A DNA stretch of 64,000 nucleotides from JBCDGZ01 sp038750655 (GTDB taxonomy: Bacteria > Bacteroidota > Bacteroidia > Chitinophagales > Saprospiraceae). Location of the stretch: the NCBI GenBank assembly GCA_038750655.1, contig JBCDGZ010000012.1:1-64000 (forward strand). Reading direction: 5' to 3'. Under the pieces are notes generated by a model, which was not told the origin of the DNA, did no database searches, and saw only the letters and a program-made list of their open reading frames with translations. Position numbers and translations under genes: made by a program. This document shows, piece by piece, positions 9,236 through 18,900 of the stretch; the first letter of the stretch is position 1, and each line of letters begins with the position of its first letter.

Positions 9236-9718
9236 CTATAGTGTTTTAATCATTTCTTTCTCCGGAAACTTCACGCCTTCTAGGTCTGTGAGTACCTGTT
9301 TCGTTATTTGGTATCCCTTGCGAAGATAGAAGTCTTCGGCGGACGGAATAGAGGTGACTTTCAATGTTTTCATATGGTTGTCTTTGGCGTACTTTTCCAA
9401 ATGGCGAAGCAGCAAGCCTCCAATTCCTTGACGTGTTTTCCAATAGCTGATGTACAGGCCAACGGCTTCACCGTCCTTTAAACCAATCGTTCCCACCAAT
9501 TTATTGTAGTCATAAGCACAGAAAATGACCTTTCGCTGAAGGCTTTTTTTGATCGCCGTAGGCGTATTGATTTTCTTCCAGGCGGCAATCTGCTCCTCGG
9601 AGTAGTTTTTATCGCTGATGTGGTCGATACTTTTATAGATGAGATAACTGATCCTACGAGCGTCGCCTTCTGTAGCCCTTCTTATGGTCATATCGGTTGA
9701 TTGTTTTACTGATTGCAT
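9236..9718 (-). CDS. GNAT-family N-acetyltransferase
   Basis: A 160-residue cytoplasmic GNAT fold. The N-terminus TIRRATEGDARRISYL is strand 1 and helix 1. The acetyl-CoA loop is in the WKTRQGIGGLLLRHLE segment (residues 93-108), followed by LKVTSIPSAEDFYLRKGYQ, the usual strand 5 to beta-bulge segment. The substrate is unknown. An internal ATG at 9691 (MTIRRAT) fits the family start better than the ATG at 9718. It lies 23 bases upstream of the interrupted serine hydrolase, same strand, and could be co-transcribed. Confidence 0.8.
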   Translation of the reverse strand: MQSVKQSTDMTIRRATEGDARRISYLIYKSIDHISDKNYSEEQIAAWKKINTPTAIKKSLQRKVIFCAYDYNKLVGTIGLKDGEAVGLYISYWKTRQGIGGLLLRHLEKYAKDNHMKTLKVTSIPSAEDFYLRKGYQITKQVLTDLEGVKFPEKEMIKTL

Positions 9719-9757
9719 TGATGAGGAAAAGCCAATACCATTCGTACGACTTTGGTC

Positions 9758-10954
9758 TTAAAATAGGGTATAGCCCACAACCAAAGACAATACTCTATAG
9801 TCTGAAGACCAAAAGAAATAATTTTGCAGCAATTCTCTATTGGTTTGGTACCTCAACTCCGCACTAAATTTATCCTTCCATTTTAAACCTGCTCCAAAGG
9901 CTAAGTTATTGGAAGATTTTAATTCCAATGGTTCTCCTCGTTCAAAGTTGACCCTCGATTGATCATCAACGATGTCAATGACAAAAGACCCATTAACAAA
10001 GAGCTTGGTTTGTTCATTTAAAAATAAATAATACCTGATGCCAATGGGGAGTTCTATCGATCTGTAGTCTATGGTAATACCATTAGTCATACTTTCATTG
10101 GTACTTTGCGCCTTGTGGATTTGATAGGTAGGCTCTACCACTAGGGCCCATTTATTTTTATTGTAGGGCATGATGAATTCTGTCTCAATAGAAAATCTTC
10201 CCCCTATTTTATTTTCAAAGTCGGCATCATTAATGCTTAGTAACGAATTTCCAATTGATGAAGAGATCTGATTGATGCCTATCCTTAGCGCAAAATTGAA
10301 TAAATCTCTTTTCGGGGAGGTATTGTAAAAGGTGAAGGGTTGATCTTGGCATTCATAATATTTGGTGAAGTATTTGACCAGGTCTTTTTTGTTGTAGTCC
10401 ACCTTCCCAATATCAGTGACCAGAAAGTCGGGGCACCTGAAATTATCCCATAATTGGGTTCTGAAGGTGCGATTTTCTGCTATCTTTCTACTAGCATTAA
10501 TATACTTTTTATAGACCAATTGCTCTGGATTCGAGTCATCGCGACTGAAGAAGAATCGGATTAAGTTGCCGTATTTATAAATAAAAAGATCGGTTTGCCC
10601 CTCCATCAGTACTCTTAGGAAAAGCTGCTCTTCCTTAAATTCAGGTGTTGATACCTTACTCATGAACTCAACGATCTTGCTGGACCTGTCGATTTGAACG
10701 GTGTGTCGCTCATATTTGGCGACCTCGTAAATACCAAATTCTTTCACCTCAGTGATGGATGCCTTTTGTTTCTCAGCCGCCGCCGTGATTTTGTATTCAA
10801 ATGCAATCGGATTGTTTTTCCAGTCGGCATTTTTGATCAGACATTCTGTCTTTTGGTCATTATTATCAATAAAATACCCTTTTTCGAAGATGATCTGGGC
10901 CATACTGTTTAGAGAAACCAGCAGGGCAATGCCTGTAATGATTAGTTTTTTCAT
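9758..10954 (-). CDS. Outer-membrane beta-barrel protein
   Basis: 398 residues with a signal peptide ending near MAQIIFEKG. Residues 25-200 form a soluble domain (FEYKITAAAEKQ, FISRDD region). From about 205 the sequence alternates hydrophobic and polar residues in short strands (FNFALRIGINQISS, RFSIETEFIMPY, IELPIGIRYYLFL) and ends in LVVGYTLF, with the terminal Phe typical of outer-membrane barrels. The pattern suits an OmpW/porin-like eight-strand barrel. No specific function can be given. Confidence 0.6.
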   Translation of the reverse strand: MKKLIITGIALLVSLNSMAQIIFEKGYFIDNNDQKTECLIKNADWKNNPIAFEYKITAAAEKQKASITEVKEFGIYEVAKYERHTVQIDRSSKIVEFMSKVSTPEFKEEQLFLRVLMEGQTDLFIYKYGNLIRFFFSRDDSNPEQLVYKKYINASRKIAENRTFRTQLWDNFRCPDFLVTDIGKVDYNKKDLVKYFTKYYECQDQPFTFYNTSPKRDLFNFALRIGINQISSSIGNSLLSINDADFENKIGGRFSIETEFIMPYNKNKWALVVEPTYQIHKAQSTNESMTNGITIDYRSIELPIGIRYYLFLNEQTKLFVNGSFVIDIVDDQSRVNFERGEPLELKSSNNLAFGAGLKWKDKFSAELRYQTNRELLQNYFFWSSDYRVLSLVVGYTLF

Positions 10955-10981
10955 GATATATTTTTGTTTGTTTTAGTTCGT

Positions 10982-11746
10982 TCAGCTTCCCTTGATTCCA
11001 CAATACGCTGCGGTTGAATAAATTTTATGGACAATAATGTCTTTATTTTTTCCAATCACAAACTCACTCAAGCCAACATGGTGCTTGTTTTTGGGGTGCC
11101 AATCGTAGGTGTAGCCCAATTGTGTCCAGGGGTAGTTTTTGTTCCACACAGGATTGTAGTAGGAGTCTAGCCGCAGATCATTGATCCATTGTTTATGCTG
11201 ATCCGTTTCGTACTCCGGAAAAGCCAAGCCGCAGTTCACTTCGGCGACTTTGCTGTCCAGGCACGGGCGGAATAAATCCTGCGGGCGCACCCAAAATTCT
11301 ATAAAATAAGTCTTATTGGCGGTAGGAGGTAAGCCCAGCAGCTGCTTTAGCCTTAAGTCTAATCCTTCTTTGCGCCCAAATTTTTTATCCTGACAGACGC
11401 CCTGGAGCTCGGGGATAACCGTCACCCAAATCGGATATTTACCGGTATTATAGGTGTCCGTCTTGGGATCATTTTTATAATAGGTGGTATCAGCTTTCCA
11501 GGAAGAGACGAGTATATAAGATTTCCCATTCACCTCCTTCCACACCAAATCTGGATTTTGCTGCTTGATGGCCACCAATTGGCTGGTCACCTCCCAGGGC
11601 TGCGGCTTCGCCGCATCTCCGATACATTCCATATAAGCCCGATGGACCTTCTGCTCGTTGTAAGATTTGCTAAGCTGCCGGGGGCTACAGCCGATAAATA
11701 GAAGAGCGAGGAATAGTAATAGCGTAGACGAGGGATAATTTTTCAT
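10982..11746 (-). CDS. Predicted lipoprotein of unknown function
   Basis: About 254 residues counted from the ATG at 11746 (a TTG at 11758 gives four more). The N-terminus has a clear lipobox: hydrophobic run then LFIGC, Cys near residue 20. Later parts are rich in Tyr and Trp (YPIWVTVIPELQGVC, WVRPQDLFRPCLD, YPWTQLGYTYDWHP) and hold several cysteines that may pair outside the cytoplasm. I do not recognise the family. It is 27 bases upstream of the beta-barrel gene and on the same strand, so an envelope-related role with that gene is plausible. Confidence 0.6.
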   Translation of the reverse strand: MKNYPSSTLLLFLALLFIGCSPRQLSKSYNEQKVHRAYMECIGDAAKPQPWEVTSQLVAIKQQNPDLVWKEVNGKSYILVSSWKADTTYYKNDPKTDTYNTGKYPIWVTVIPELQGVCQDKKFGRKEGLDLRLKQLLGLPPTANKTYFIEFWVRPQDLFRPCLDSKVAEVNCGLAFPEYETDQHKQWINDLRLDSYYNPVWNKNYPWTQLGYTYDWHPKNKHHVGLSEFVIGKNKDIIVHKIYSTAAYCGIKGS

Positions 11747-11809
11747 GTGCGAATACAATTAGGCACTAATTCAATTTTCGCGCTAATATAACAGATCGTC
11801 AGCAGCTAG

Positions 11810-12409
11810 CTAAGTAATCCAACCCACAGATTTGCGCCAGGCCTCAAATTTTTTCCGTCTTTCCTCCATATTCGCCGGAGGAGATTCCTTCTCCGCTATT
11901 GCCCGCTTTCTGATCACCACCGTCTGTTCCTCAAGGGTATTCAAGCCCAGGGCCCTTCGCCTGCGGTTGACCTCGGATAAATCATCAAAAGGGTAGGGGC
12001 TGAGTTCCCCCCGGTCGTCCCAATCAAACTGCGTCCCGTACAACTGCGGCTGGCCCTCAAACACCGCAATTCTATCCGTCAAGTAGGCCAAATGCTGAGG
12101 ATTGGCCTTCCCCTCCTCAACTGCGCTTTCCAACAGCGTGAGGCACTTCCTCACAAAGCGAGGCTGCCCGATGGCGTGCTGGATCACCAACCAGGCGGCT
12201 TCGCTCGCCTCCCGCCCCACCTTATCAATGCTGGGGTAGCCCATCTCCTCCATCATCTCTTCCAATAACTGCGCATTCCTATTGTGTAGGGCTTCCATCT
12301 CCTCGTGGTACCCCTCAAAAAGCAGCCCCTCTTTGATTAGTCGATCACGGAGGGCCAGGTCTGCCTTTTTTAGCTGGATTATTCTTTTAGCAATGATTGT
12401 AGCGTTCAT
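11810..12409 (-). CDS. DUF6624-like protein
   Basis: About 199 residues from the ATG at 12409; an upstream TTG at 12445 would only overlap the preceding fragment. The sequence carries the core pattern of DUF6624 proteins: MGYPSIDKVGREASEAAWLV, the QHA motif, a LTDRIAVFEGQPQLYGTQ block, and a short C-terminal helical tail. These small proteins are widespread in Bacteroidota, and their function is not known to me. It has no signal peptide from this start. It follows the outer-membrane/methylase chimera directly. Confidence 0.65.
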   Translation of the reverse strand: MNATIIAKRIIQLKKADLALRDRLIKEGLLFEGYHEEMEALHNRNAQLLEEMMEEMGYPSIDKVGREASEAAWLVIQHAIGQPRFVRKCLTLLESAVEEGKANPQHLAYLTDRIAVFEGQPQLYGTQFDWDDRGELSPYPFDDLSEVNRRRRALGLNTLEEQTVVIRKRAIAEKESPPANMEERRKKFEAWRKSVGWIT

Positions 12410-12970
12410 ATGTTGATCGTTGGTATATCGCTTTATTACAATCAACGTTGAATCGGGCGGGCTTGATGCCCCCGAAAAGCCAATATTTCTCTATTCCAAA
12501 ACCATTCTCTTCCTGCCCGTACGGGTCGTCATCGGAGCGCCAATCCTCCGACAAGTCGAACCAGTCGGTCATTTTCTCAATTGACGACATCGAAATAAGC
12601 TGCCCATTGCCATAGCTGTCCACATAACCTTTGACCGTACCCGCTGGTATCGGCTGTTCTTCGCTGTAAGGTATTTCCAACAGCAGCTCCTGTCGGATGA
12701 ACGGCTGAATGCTTCCTTTCCCCAGATAAGTCAGGCTAACGCCGAGATTGGCGCAGAAGTGCGGCCTGCCCAGTTGCTTAAGCTCGTTAAAATCGCCTTC
12801 CGCGTTCTGTTCATAGAGTTCTCCAGGGTAGAAGGAGTGCAGGTAGTCGGCTCCCACCGGAAAGTCCAAGCTGATTCGCTGCTTGAGCAGTTTCTGGGAA
12901 TATTGATAGGTGCCACCGAGATAGATGGCGGTTTCCAATCGTCGATGGTAGAAGAATCTGGCATCTACTA
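12387..12970 (-). pseudogene. C-terminal fragment of an outer-membrane-like protein
   Basis: In this frame the readable protein starts around DARFFYHRRLETAIYLG and continues about 190 residues to the stop at 12387, with short alternating strands (RISLDFPVGADYLHSF, PHFCANLGVSLTYLG, IQPFIRQELLLEIPY) that suggest a barrel or lipoprotein-like fold. It has no start or signal peptide. Upstream its frame runs into the DNA methylase remnant at a junction near 12970. I infer that a deletion removed its 5' part and fused it to the methylase gene. The last few codons overlap the start of the DUF6624-like gene. Confidence 0.5.
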
Positions 12971-13116
12971 TTAAATCCGACAACTCCTGTGCCCATAAAT
13001 GGCTCCACCCATCTGTCGTAATCGATACTTTCAATACTATCAGCAATCCAATGTACTAATTTAGTCTTGATCCCTTGAGATTTTATTGGCGGTACTATTA
13101 TCTTACTGATGTTCAT
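12970..13116 (-). pseudogene. 5' fragment of a D12-class DNA adenine methyltransferase
   Basis: The first 49 codons read MNISKIIVPPIKSQGIKTKL, then RWVEPFMGTGVVGFN. PPIKSQGIKTKLV and EPFMGTGVVGFN (the F-x-G-x-G SAM motif) are diagnostic of Dam/DpnM-type N6-adenine methyltransferases, which are normally some 270-300 residues and include a DPPY motif. Here homology stops right after GFN at about 12970 and unrelated sequence follows, so the catalytic motif is missing. The start overlaps the stop of a preceding reading frame by ATGA, as in restriction-modification operons. Confidence 0.7.
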
Positions 13117-13199
13117 TTCCCTTTGGCTTTCTCAAATTCAGCTTCTTCCTGCCGCGCCTTCAAAAATTCATCCTTGTTCACAGTGTAAATAGGAGAAAT
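13113..13199 (-). pseudogene. 3' tail of the gene that preceded the methylase (possible restriction endonuclease)
   Basis: An open frame of about 25 codons (ending in KARQEEAEFEKAKGK, stop) overlaps the methylase ATG by ATGA. It has no start and is closed upstream by TAA at about 13197. The translational coupling suggests it is the end of the partner gene, perhaps the endonuclease. That identity is inference only; 25 residues are too few to recognise a family. Confidence 0.35.
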
Positions 13200-13233
13200 T
13201 TAATCGGCGTATTTACACCTTCTTACCAAAGAC

Positions 13234-14521
13234 CTACCTAACTTCCAACTGATTCAAAATATTTTTGGCGCCCTCGTGATTCGGATTCACCTCCAATACC
13301 TTTTTGGCATATTCGATGGCTTTTGTCTCGTTTTTGAGTTCTGTGTAATTCTGGGCAATTTGGTAGTGTAAAAATGTCCGGTAGGCAGTTGCTGGAAAGA
13401 AATCCATAGTAGCCTGCAGGAGTTTTAGCGACTTTTCATAAGCTCCATCACTTTTCAGCTCCAGGCCTGCTCGTATAATTTCCGTATCGACGAGCGCATA
13501 ATCGCTAGGCGCTGTTTTTATCAAATGATCTATGGCAGCAATGGCATCGTCAACCGATTCATTGGCCGTTTTTTCTAGGACCAATTTGAATAGGGACTTT
13601 TGGGGGAGCTGGTGTTCTTTATCGACTAGGATACTAATGATTGTATTGCTTATTTCTTGGGTATCCGTATCTCTTCTATTGGTCAATAGAATGATGGTTT
13701 TATTGTCGTCGATTAGTCGAGTGATCTGCGAGCGATAGCCGGTTACCAAGCCACCATGCCATCGAACATTAAGATCAGCATGCTCCCCTCGCAGGTTGAC
13801 ATGGAACCCATAGGAGTAGCGGTCAAAGTTGGGTTTGGATAGGAGTTCAACAGATTCCTTGGACAATAGTTGATTGGTGTAAAGGGCTTGATCCCACTTC
13901 AGGAGGTCTGCTGCTGTTGATATGATCCCTCCAGTGGAGTAAGTTGTCGAGGGATCTCTGTATTCCGCATTATCGTACTTAGCAGTAAGAAAATTGTAGC
14001 GATAAGGCGTTGCTCTATTTTTGATGATTGCATCGGAGTCAGAAAAAAATGAATCCCTCATTTTTAAAGGATCAAATATTCTTTCTTGGAGTAGGGCTGC
14101 GTAGGATTGACCTGAAACGTTTTCCAAAATAATGCCGAGTAAATAGTATCCTATACTGCTGTAGCGGAATTGTTCGCCCGGCTCATTTCGTTCCTCCAGG
14201 GTGGCAAACATGTTCATAATCGTGTCCTTCTCATAGTAAAGTCGAGCTTTGTTTAGTAAAAAGCCATCGATTCCTCCCCAATGATGCAGACCCGAAGAAT
14301 GACTTAGTAAGTGATACATCGAATTCCAAATCGGCCAAACCAAATGCTTGCTGATAAATAGGCTTTCCCTTTTCCGCAACCAGAACAGTTCCAGCAAATA
14401 AACCGTATTGATGATACAGTTGCATTACCTCATCAATTTTATCGGAGGTAGATTGTGCATTGGTCGGCAGCTCAGTGCATGTAATGGCTATACATACATA
14501 CAGGATAGAAAAATATTTCAT
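13234..14521 (-). pseudogene. Serine hydrolase (beta-lactamase family) with out-of-frame deletion of the active site
   Basis: The 5' part (14521 down to about 14310) encodes a signal peptide and AGTVLVAEKGKPIY, FGLADLEFDV. The 3' part, in another frame from about 14310 to 13234, begins at HLLSHSSGLHHW and continues through YSSIGYYLLG, the Y-x-N-like region, ending in a TPR-like tail (residues KAIEYAKKVLEVNPNH). Between FDV and HLLSHSSG the family normally has about 50 residues including the SxxK nucleophile motif. These are gone and the reading frame is shifted. The product cannot be an active hydrolase. A TTG at 14397 that opens the second frame is not a convincing start. Confidence 0.75.
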
Positions 14522-14548
14522 GTAGAAGTTTTGAAGGGCGAATTGATT

Positions 14549-14995
14549 TTACTTTTTCTTCCTTTTGAATTCCCAAAATATATTAATGATTGTCCAATCA
14601 CCATCTAGCTTGACAAGGTGAATGTACTCAACCCATCGGACGGTTGGGTATCCGGTGAGTAGCGTGGCACTAGCCATGTTGCCATAGCGGGAAATATTTT
14701 TTACAGTATTATTTTGCTGTTCTAATGTCAACTTAGATTTTTGGGACATAAGGTCTTTTAGCTTTTCAGGAGGAACGTCTTCACTCAAGGTAGCGCCGTC
14801 CTGATTGAATCCTCTTTTTGCAAGACGTGGATGCAAAGACTTATTCATTTGATCAAATTCGTTTTCGAAAAAATTTTCGATGTAGTTTAAAACTGTCTTT
14901 TCGATGGCTGCATACTCAACATCTTCTTGTGGTGTTTGAGCAGTCAGCGTGATGGTAAAAAAGAGGGTTAGAAGTGTGGTCAATAAGGTTTTCAT
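14549..14995 (-). CDS. Secreted NTF2-like (lumazine-binding-like) protein
   Basis: 148 residues with a signal peptide (MKTLLTTLLTLFF to TAQTP). The rest follows the cone-shaped NTF2/SnoaL fold: helix YAAIEKTVLNYIENFF, then QMNKSLHPRLAKRGF and the C-terminal strands EYIHLVKLDGDWTIINIFWEF. It resembles the putative lumazine-binding family common in Bacteroidota; ligand unknown. It lies 27 bases upstream of the broken serine hydrolase. In this phylum such proteins often sit next to hydrolases, so the pair may once have been an operon. Confidence 0.7.
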   Translation of the reverse strand: MKTLLTTLLTLFFTITLTAQTPQEDVEYAAIEKTVLNYIENFFENEFDQMNKSLHPRLAKRGFNQDGATLSEDVPPEKLKDLMSQKSKLTLEQQNNTVKNISRYGNMASATLLTGYPTVRWVEYIHLVKLDGDWTIINIFWEFKRKKK

Positions 14996-15155
14996 ACGGC
15001 AATAACTATTTAGTTTAAGGCCAAAGATATTTGTTGTTCGTATGAATATGGGTTATTGATAGCTTAATGAGAAGTTAAGTAGTGTTAGTCAGATGTTAAT
15101 GGTATTTTACTTGAGTGAAAAATGTTTATTATTGCACAGCATCGAACTTCTGAGA

Positions 15156-15905
15156 ATGAATAGGATCAAGATTGTATTCAGTTGTACCGCTCTTTCAATA
15201 ATCGTTTTGATTGTCATTCAGCTTGTATTTCTTGAGTCTACCTATAGTGAAAGAAAAGCAATTTTTGAGGATAGGGTTTTTATCCTCCTAAAAAATCTCA
15301 AAGAAGCTCTTGATCCTGGCGATCCCCTTCCAGAAGCGTTCAATCGACTACTTTCACAGCGGCAGTATCAAAAGAGCTTTCCATTACTTGAAAAAAAAAT
15401 AGCCACCTATTCTCAGCTAGAAAATATTCAATATGCCATCTATAAAAAAGATACCCCAGACTTTGTCTTAGGAAGCACCTTTAAATCTACCTATCTGATC
15501 AGTTTAAAAGCAGATCATATTATTGTCCAGTTGGGATTTCCTGATTATGGTGTAGTATATCATCTGCAAAAAATGTGGATTCATATCTTGGTATCCATAC
15601 TCTCTACAGCTTTGCTTATCGTCTCTTCTTACTATACTATCATTACATTGATCAAACAACGCCGCCTCTCCAAAACCAAAGAGCAGTTTATCAATACCAT
15701 GGCCCATGAATTAAAGACGCCTATCTTCTCTATTTCCATTGCAGTAAAGACGATGCTTGAGTTGGAGGTCTTCAAAGAAAACGAAAAATTAAACCGATAC
15801 TTACAGCTGATTTACAGTGAGAATGAGCGCCTAAAGATGAACACCAGCGGAGTACCCTTAGATATCCACAATTTTCACAATCGCCTTGAAGATAAACTCA
15901 TCTAG
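15156..15905 (+). pseudogene. Truncated sensor histidine kinase
   Basis: From the ATG at 15156 (an upstream ATG at 15093 adds 21 unlikely residues): membrane segment 1 (about 6-28), a periplasmic sensor region, membrane segment 2 (about 138-162), and a HisKA helix FINTMAHELKTPIFSISIAV with the phosphoacceptor His. Recognisable kinase sequence ends near IYSENERLK (about 15837). The ATP-binding HATPase_c domain is completely missing, and the remaining codons are the antisense of the end of the caspase-NACHT gene. The protein could not phosphorylate itself. The break at about 15837 probably marks a boundary of the inserted conflict locus. Confidence 0.7.
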
Positions 15906-18900
15906 CCTTCCAACATATTCCATACGAATTGGAGCATCAATCGAACCATTAGCGTGGCTGAATTGGTAGACCCCGCGCTGGCTGCGCTTATCGCCCATAC
16001 TGTCAATCAGGCAAGTGTAAATTCGCTTGCGATTGGCGGGGGACGTAGCAGAGTTGTTGGCATGATTGGCCAAAATGGCCACATACATCCGCCCCACAAG
16101 CGGCTGCTGTTCCAACAGCCCATTGATCATTCGATCGAGCAGCTCGTCGTCCAGATGCTTGATTTTGGTTAAAGTTTCTATGCTCGCTAGCTGTACACGG
16201 GCCACCGAATTGAGCTGATTGAGCAGCAAGTCAAAGCCAGCTGAACTGTGCCGATTGAAATGACTTAGCAGACGCAGACAGGCTTCCTTGGCTGTAACGA
16301 TGACTCTATACTTTCGGATGAGCGCATCGTATAGGCCGTGTTCAAGGTCAAAAGTATTCAAAATACCGTTGTTTCGATCAGAGGACCAAACCGCTACCAG
16401 CGTAACTAAGTAATCAAGGGTACGATCTAGTAAATCCCGGTGAGGGCTAGCTTTTTGGAGCTCAAATAACAAGAGACGCAGGGCTAGCCGGTAGCGGGGT
16501 TCTGAGTAGGCTTCTTGGATAAGAACAGCTTCTTCGGCTAACCTAAAATATAGATTTTTAGTGTAAAAATAGCCGAAAGCCTGCCAAAGGCCGTTGTGTA
16601 AGCGATCAACTATATCGTCAAAAGGAGTAGAAAATACCGCCAGGACGTTATCACTAATTTCATCTAACGCTGCTCCAAAGTGTTGGGTGGGATTGTCTTT
16701 TTCTGCTACTTGGTCAATGGCGGCGATGATGCTGGTTAGGTAGTTGGGTAAAAAGGTATAACCAGCAAGCTGCTCGGCGTATTGCTCGACCAGAATTTCC
16801 TGCAGTTCTACGTATAGATCAATTTCGTTGGTGTTGTGTTCTGAACAATTTTGTATAGCAATGGAAACGACGGCGTTTAACTGACGAGTTGACAGCGTTG
16901 GCCCCGTTCGGAGGGACTCACAAAATTCGTTTAGCGTCCTCGCATTCATGACGCTACAGTACTTGAACAAGATTACGGTGTCTTCATCTTCTAGTAGCTT
17001 CCATAATAAAGCAATGTCATCAATTCGGATGTTGAAAAAGAAATGGATGATGGAGGAGTGTTGGAGGCCCTCCACGCGTTCTTGTGCTAGGCGCAGCACA
17101 GCCTTTTTCAGCAGGTTAAACCCTAGCTCACTCAGTGTGTAATGAAGGGGGAAATTTCGTTTGACCATGGTGATGCCCTGCGACAATACTAAATTTGCTC
17201 GGCAGTACAGTTGGGTATCATCAGCGAGCGACATCGCCAGGATACCGTCGATATTGTCGCTCTTGACTTCTTTATGGTACTCTGCATTATAAACCGCTGC
17301 ACAGTGGCGCAGGTAGGCGTCCTCCGCTTGCAACCAGGGGGCAATGGCGGTCAGCGCCGCAGAGTTCAAGACTTTGAGGTAGGGTAAGAGTGGCCTAATG
17401 AGTGCTGATTGGCCATCAAGGATGAGCTGATTGAGGATGCCGAAGGTATTGGGAGTCAATTCAAGCCCACTGCGGCTACCCTCCCGGATGAGCTGATCGA
17501 CGGATGCTGCATTAGGGCTTTGCTGGAGGCGTAACCAGGCAATATCTGCTTCCCCCTGTACCGAGGTACGCGAGAAAAAACTAACGATGTCTTGCAGGCC
17601 AGTCGCTAGTAAGGCTGGGACCCACGTTTTGGGATCGCCTTTTTTCTGATCTTGGAAAATAGTGTTGTCTAAAAGGGAATATAGTCCGAACAGGTCATAG
17701 CCAAAAATATAGGCGGCTTCATCTTGGTCCAACAACTGCTGGAGTTGCTGGTCCAGTTCTGAGCTGAGCTGAATATTGAATATCGTGCGGATGGTCACTC
17801 CTCGTCGGTAGTCATCCTGAATCAATGGTATTGTAGAAATAAGGATATGATTGCACCATTCCTCGTGTTCATCCCTTAGTAGCTCATAAAGGTCCACAAC
17901 ATTTTTAATACGCGCTAGTGGGTTTTCGATACGTACTAGATCCTGCTTGATCTTTGTTATGATCTCCTCCACTTGGATGCCATAGCCTGAGCTAAGGGCT
18001 ATCCGCCACAGTTCACAACGCTCGCGAGGCCGTACCAGCTGATCGATTTGTGTAAGAATAGTAGCGAAATAGCTGGTTCGGTCGGTTACGTAGGTCATGT
18101 ACCGGAGGGCCGCCCGGCATTTGTAGTACAGGTCGGGAATAGCCTGGATGATACCGGGCAATTTGTTGTAGATAAATTCCTTACTTCGGAATCCTCGTGG
18201 GAGTAGGTAGCCCAGTTCATTTCCAAACAGACCATTTTGTAGACAAAACAAATACATCTCTGGAATCTGTGGATGGTGATCTGGAGGGATGAATTGCTTT
18301 CGGTGCTCTGCACCATGCAGGATATAACGCACCACTAGTCGATAAAGGATGGTCTCTTTAAAAGCCTGATTCAAGTCAAAACGTACATCTTCAAAAAGTC
18401 TGTAGGCTTCGATTACACTCAAGAGATCGTGCGGGAGGCCATCGGTACGATAGGCGGCAAAGGTGAAAAACGGAGGGCAGGGCCAATCTTGCTCTGCGTA
18501 TCGACTGCGCTGCTGTTCAGCAAAGGGCGCAGTAGAGAGTTGTAAAAGCCCTTTGTACATATTTTCTACCTCATTGGCCCCGGTAAGCGTGTCGAGCATT
18601 ACGGCATAGTTATACACGACATCGTCAGAATTGGCCGTGCTACTTTGGTAATACTGTTCTACCAAGCGTACCGGTTGATAAGTAGGCGTAAGTATGTCGG
18701 GAACTTTGAGCGCACTCCCGTAGGCATTGAGTAGCGTACCGGACAGTTTGCGATAACTCTCAAAGGTATGGGCATCGCTAAAGGTTTCAAAGGCTACTTT
18801 TAAATGATAAAACAGCTTGCGATGAGCCGTATAAATAGGTTCGTGCAGTGTCGTGATAATAGCCTTACATCGCCGCACTAAAGCCGGGGCGTCTTCGCCA

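Noticed and set aside
15093..15155. 21-codon N-terminal extension of the truncated kinase
   Set aside because: The residues before MNRIKIVF do not look like a sensor kinase start, and the membrane segment follows the second ATG directly.
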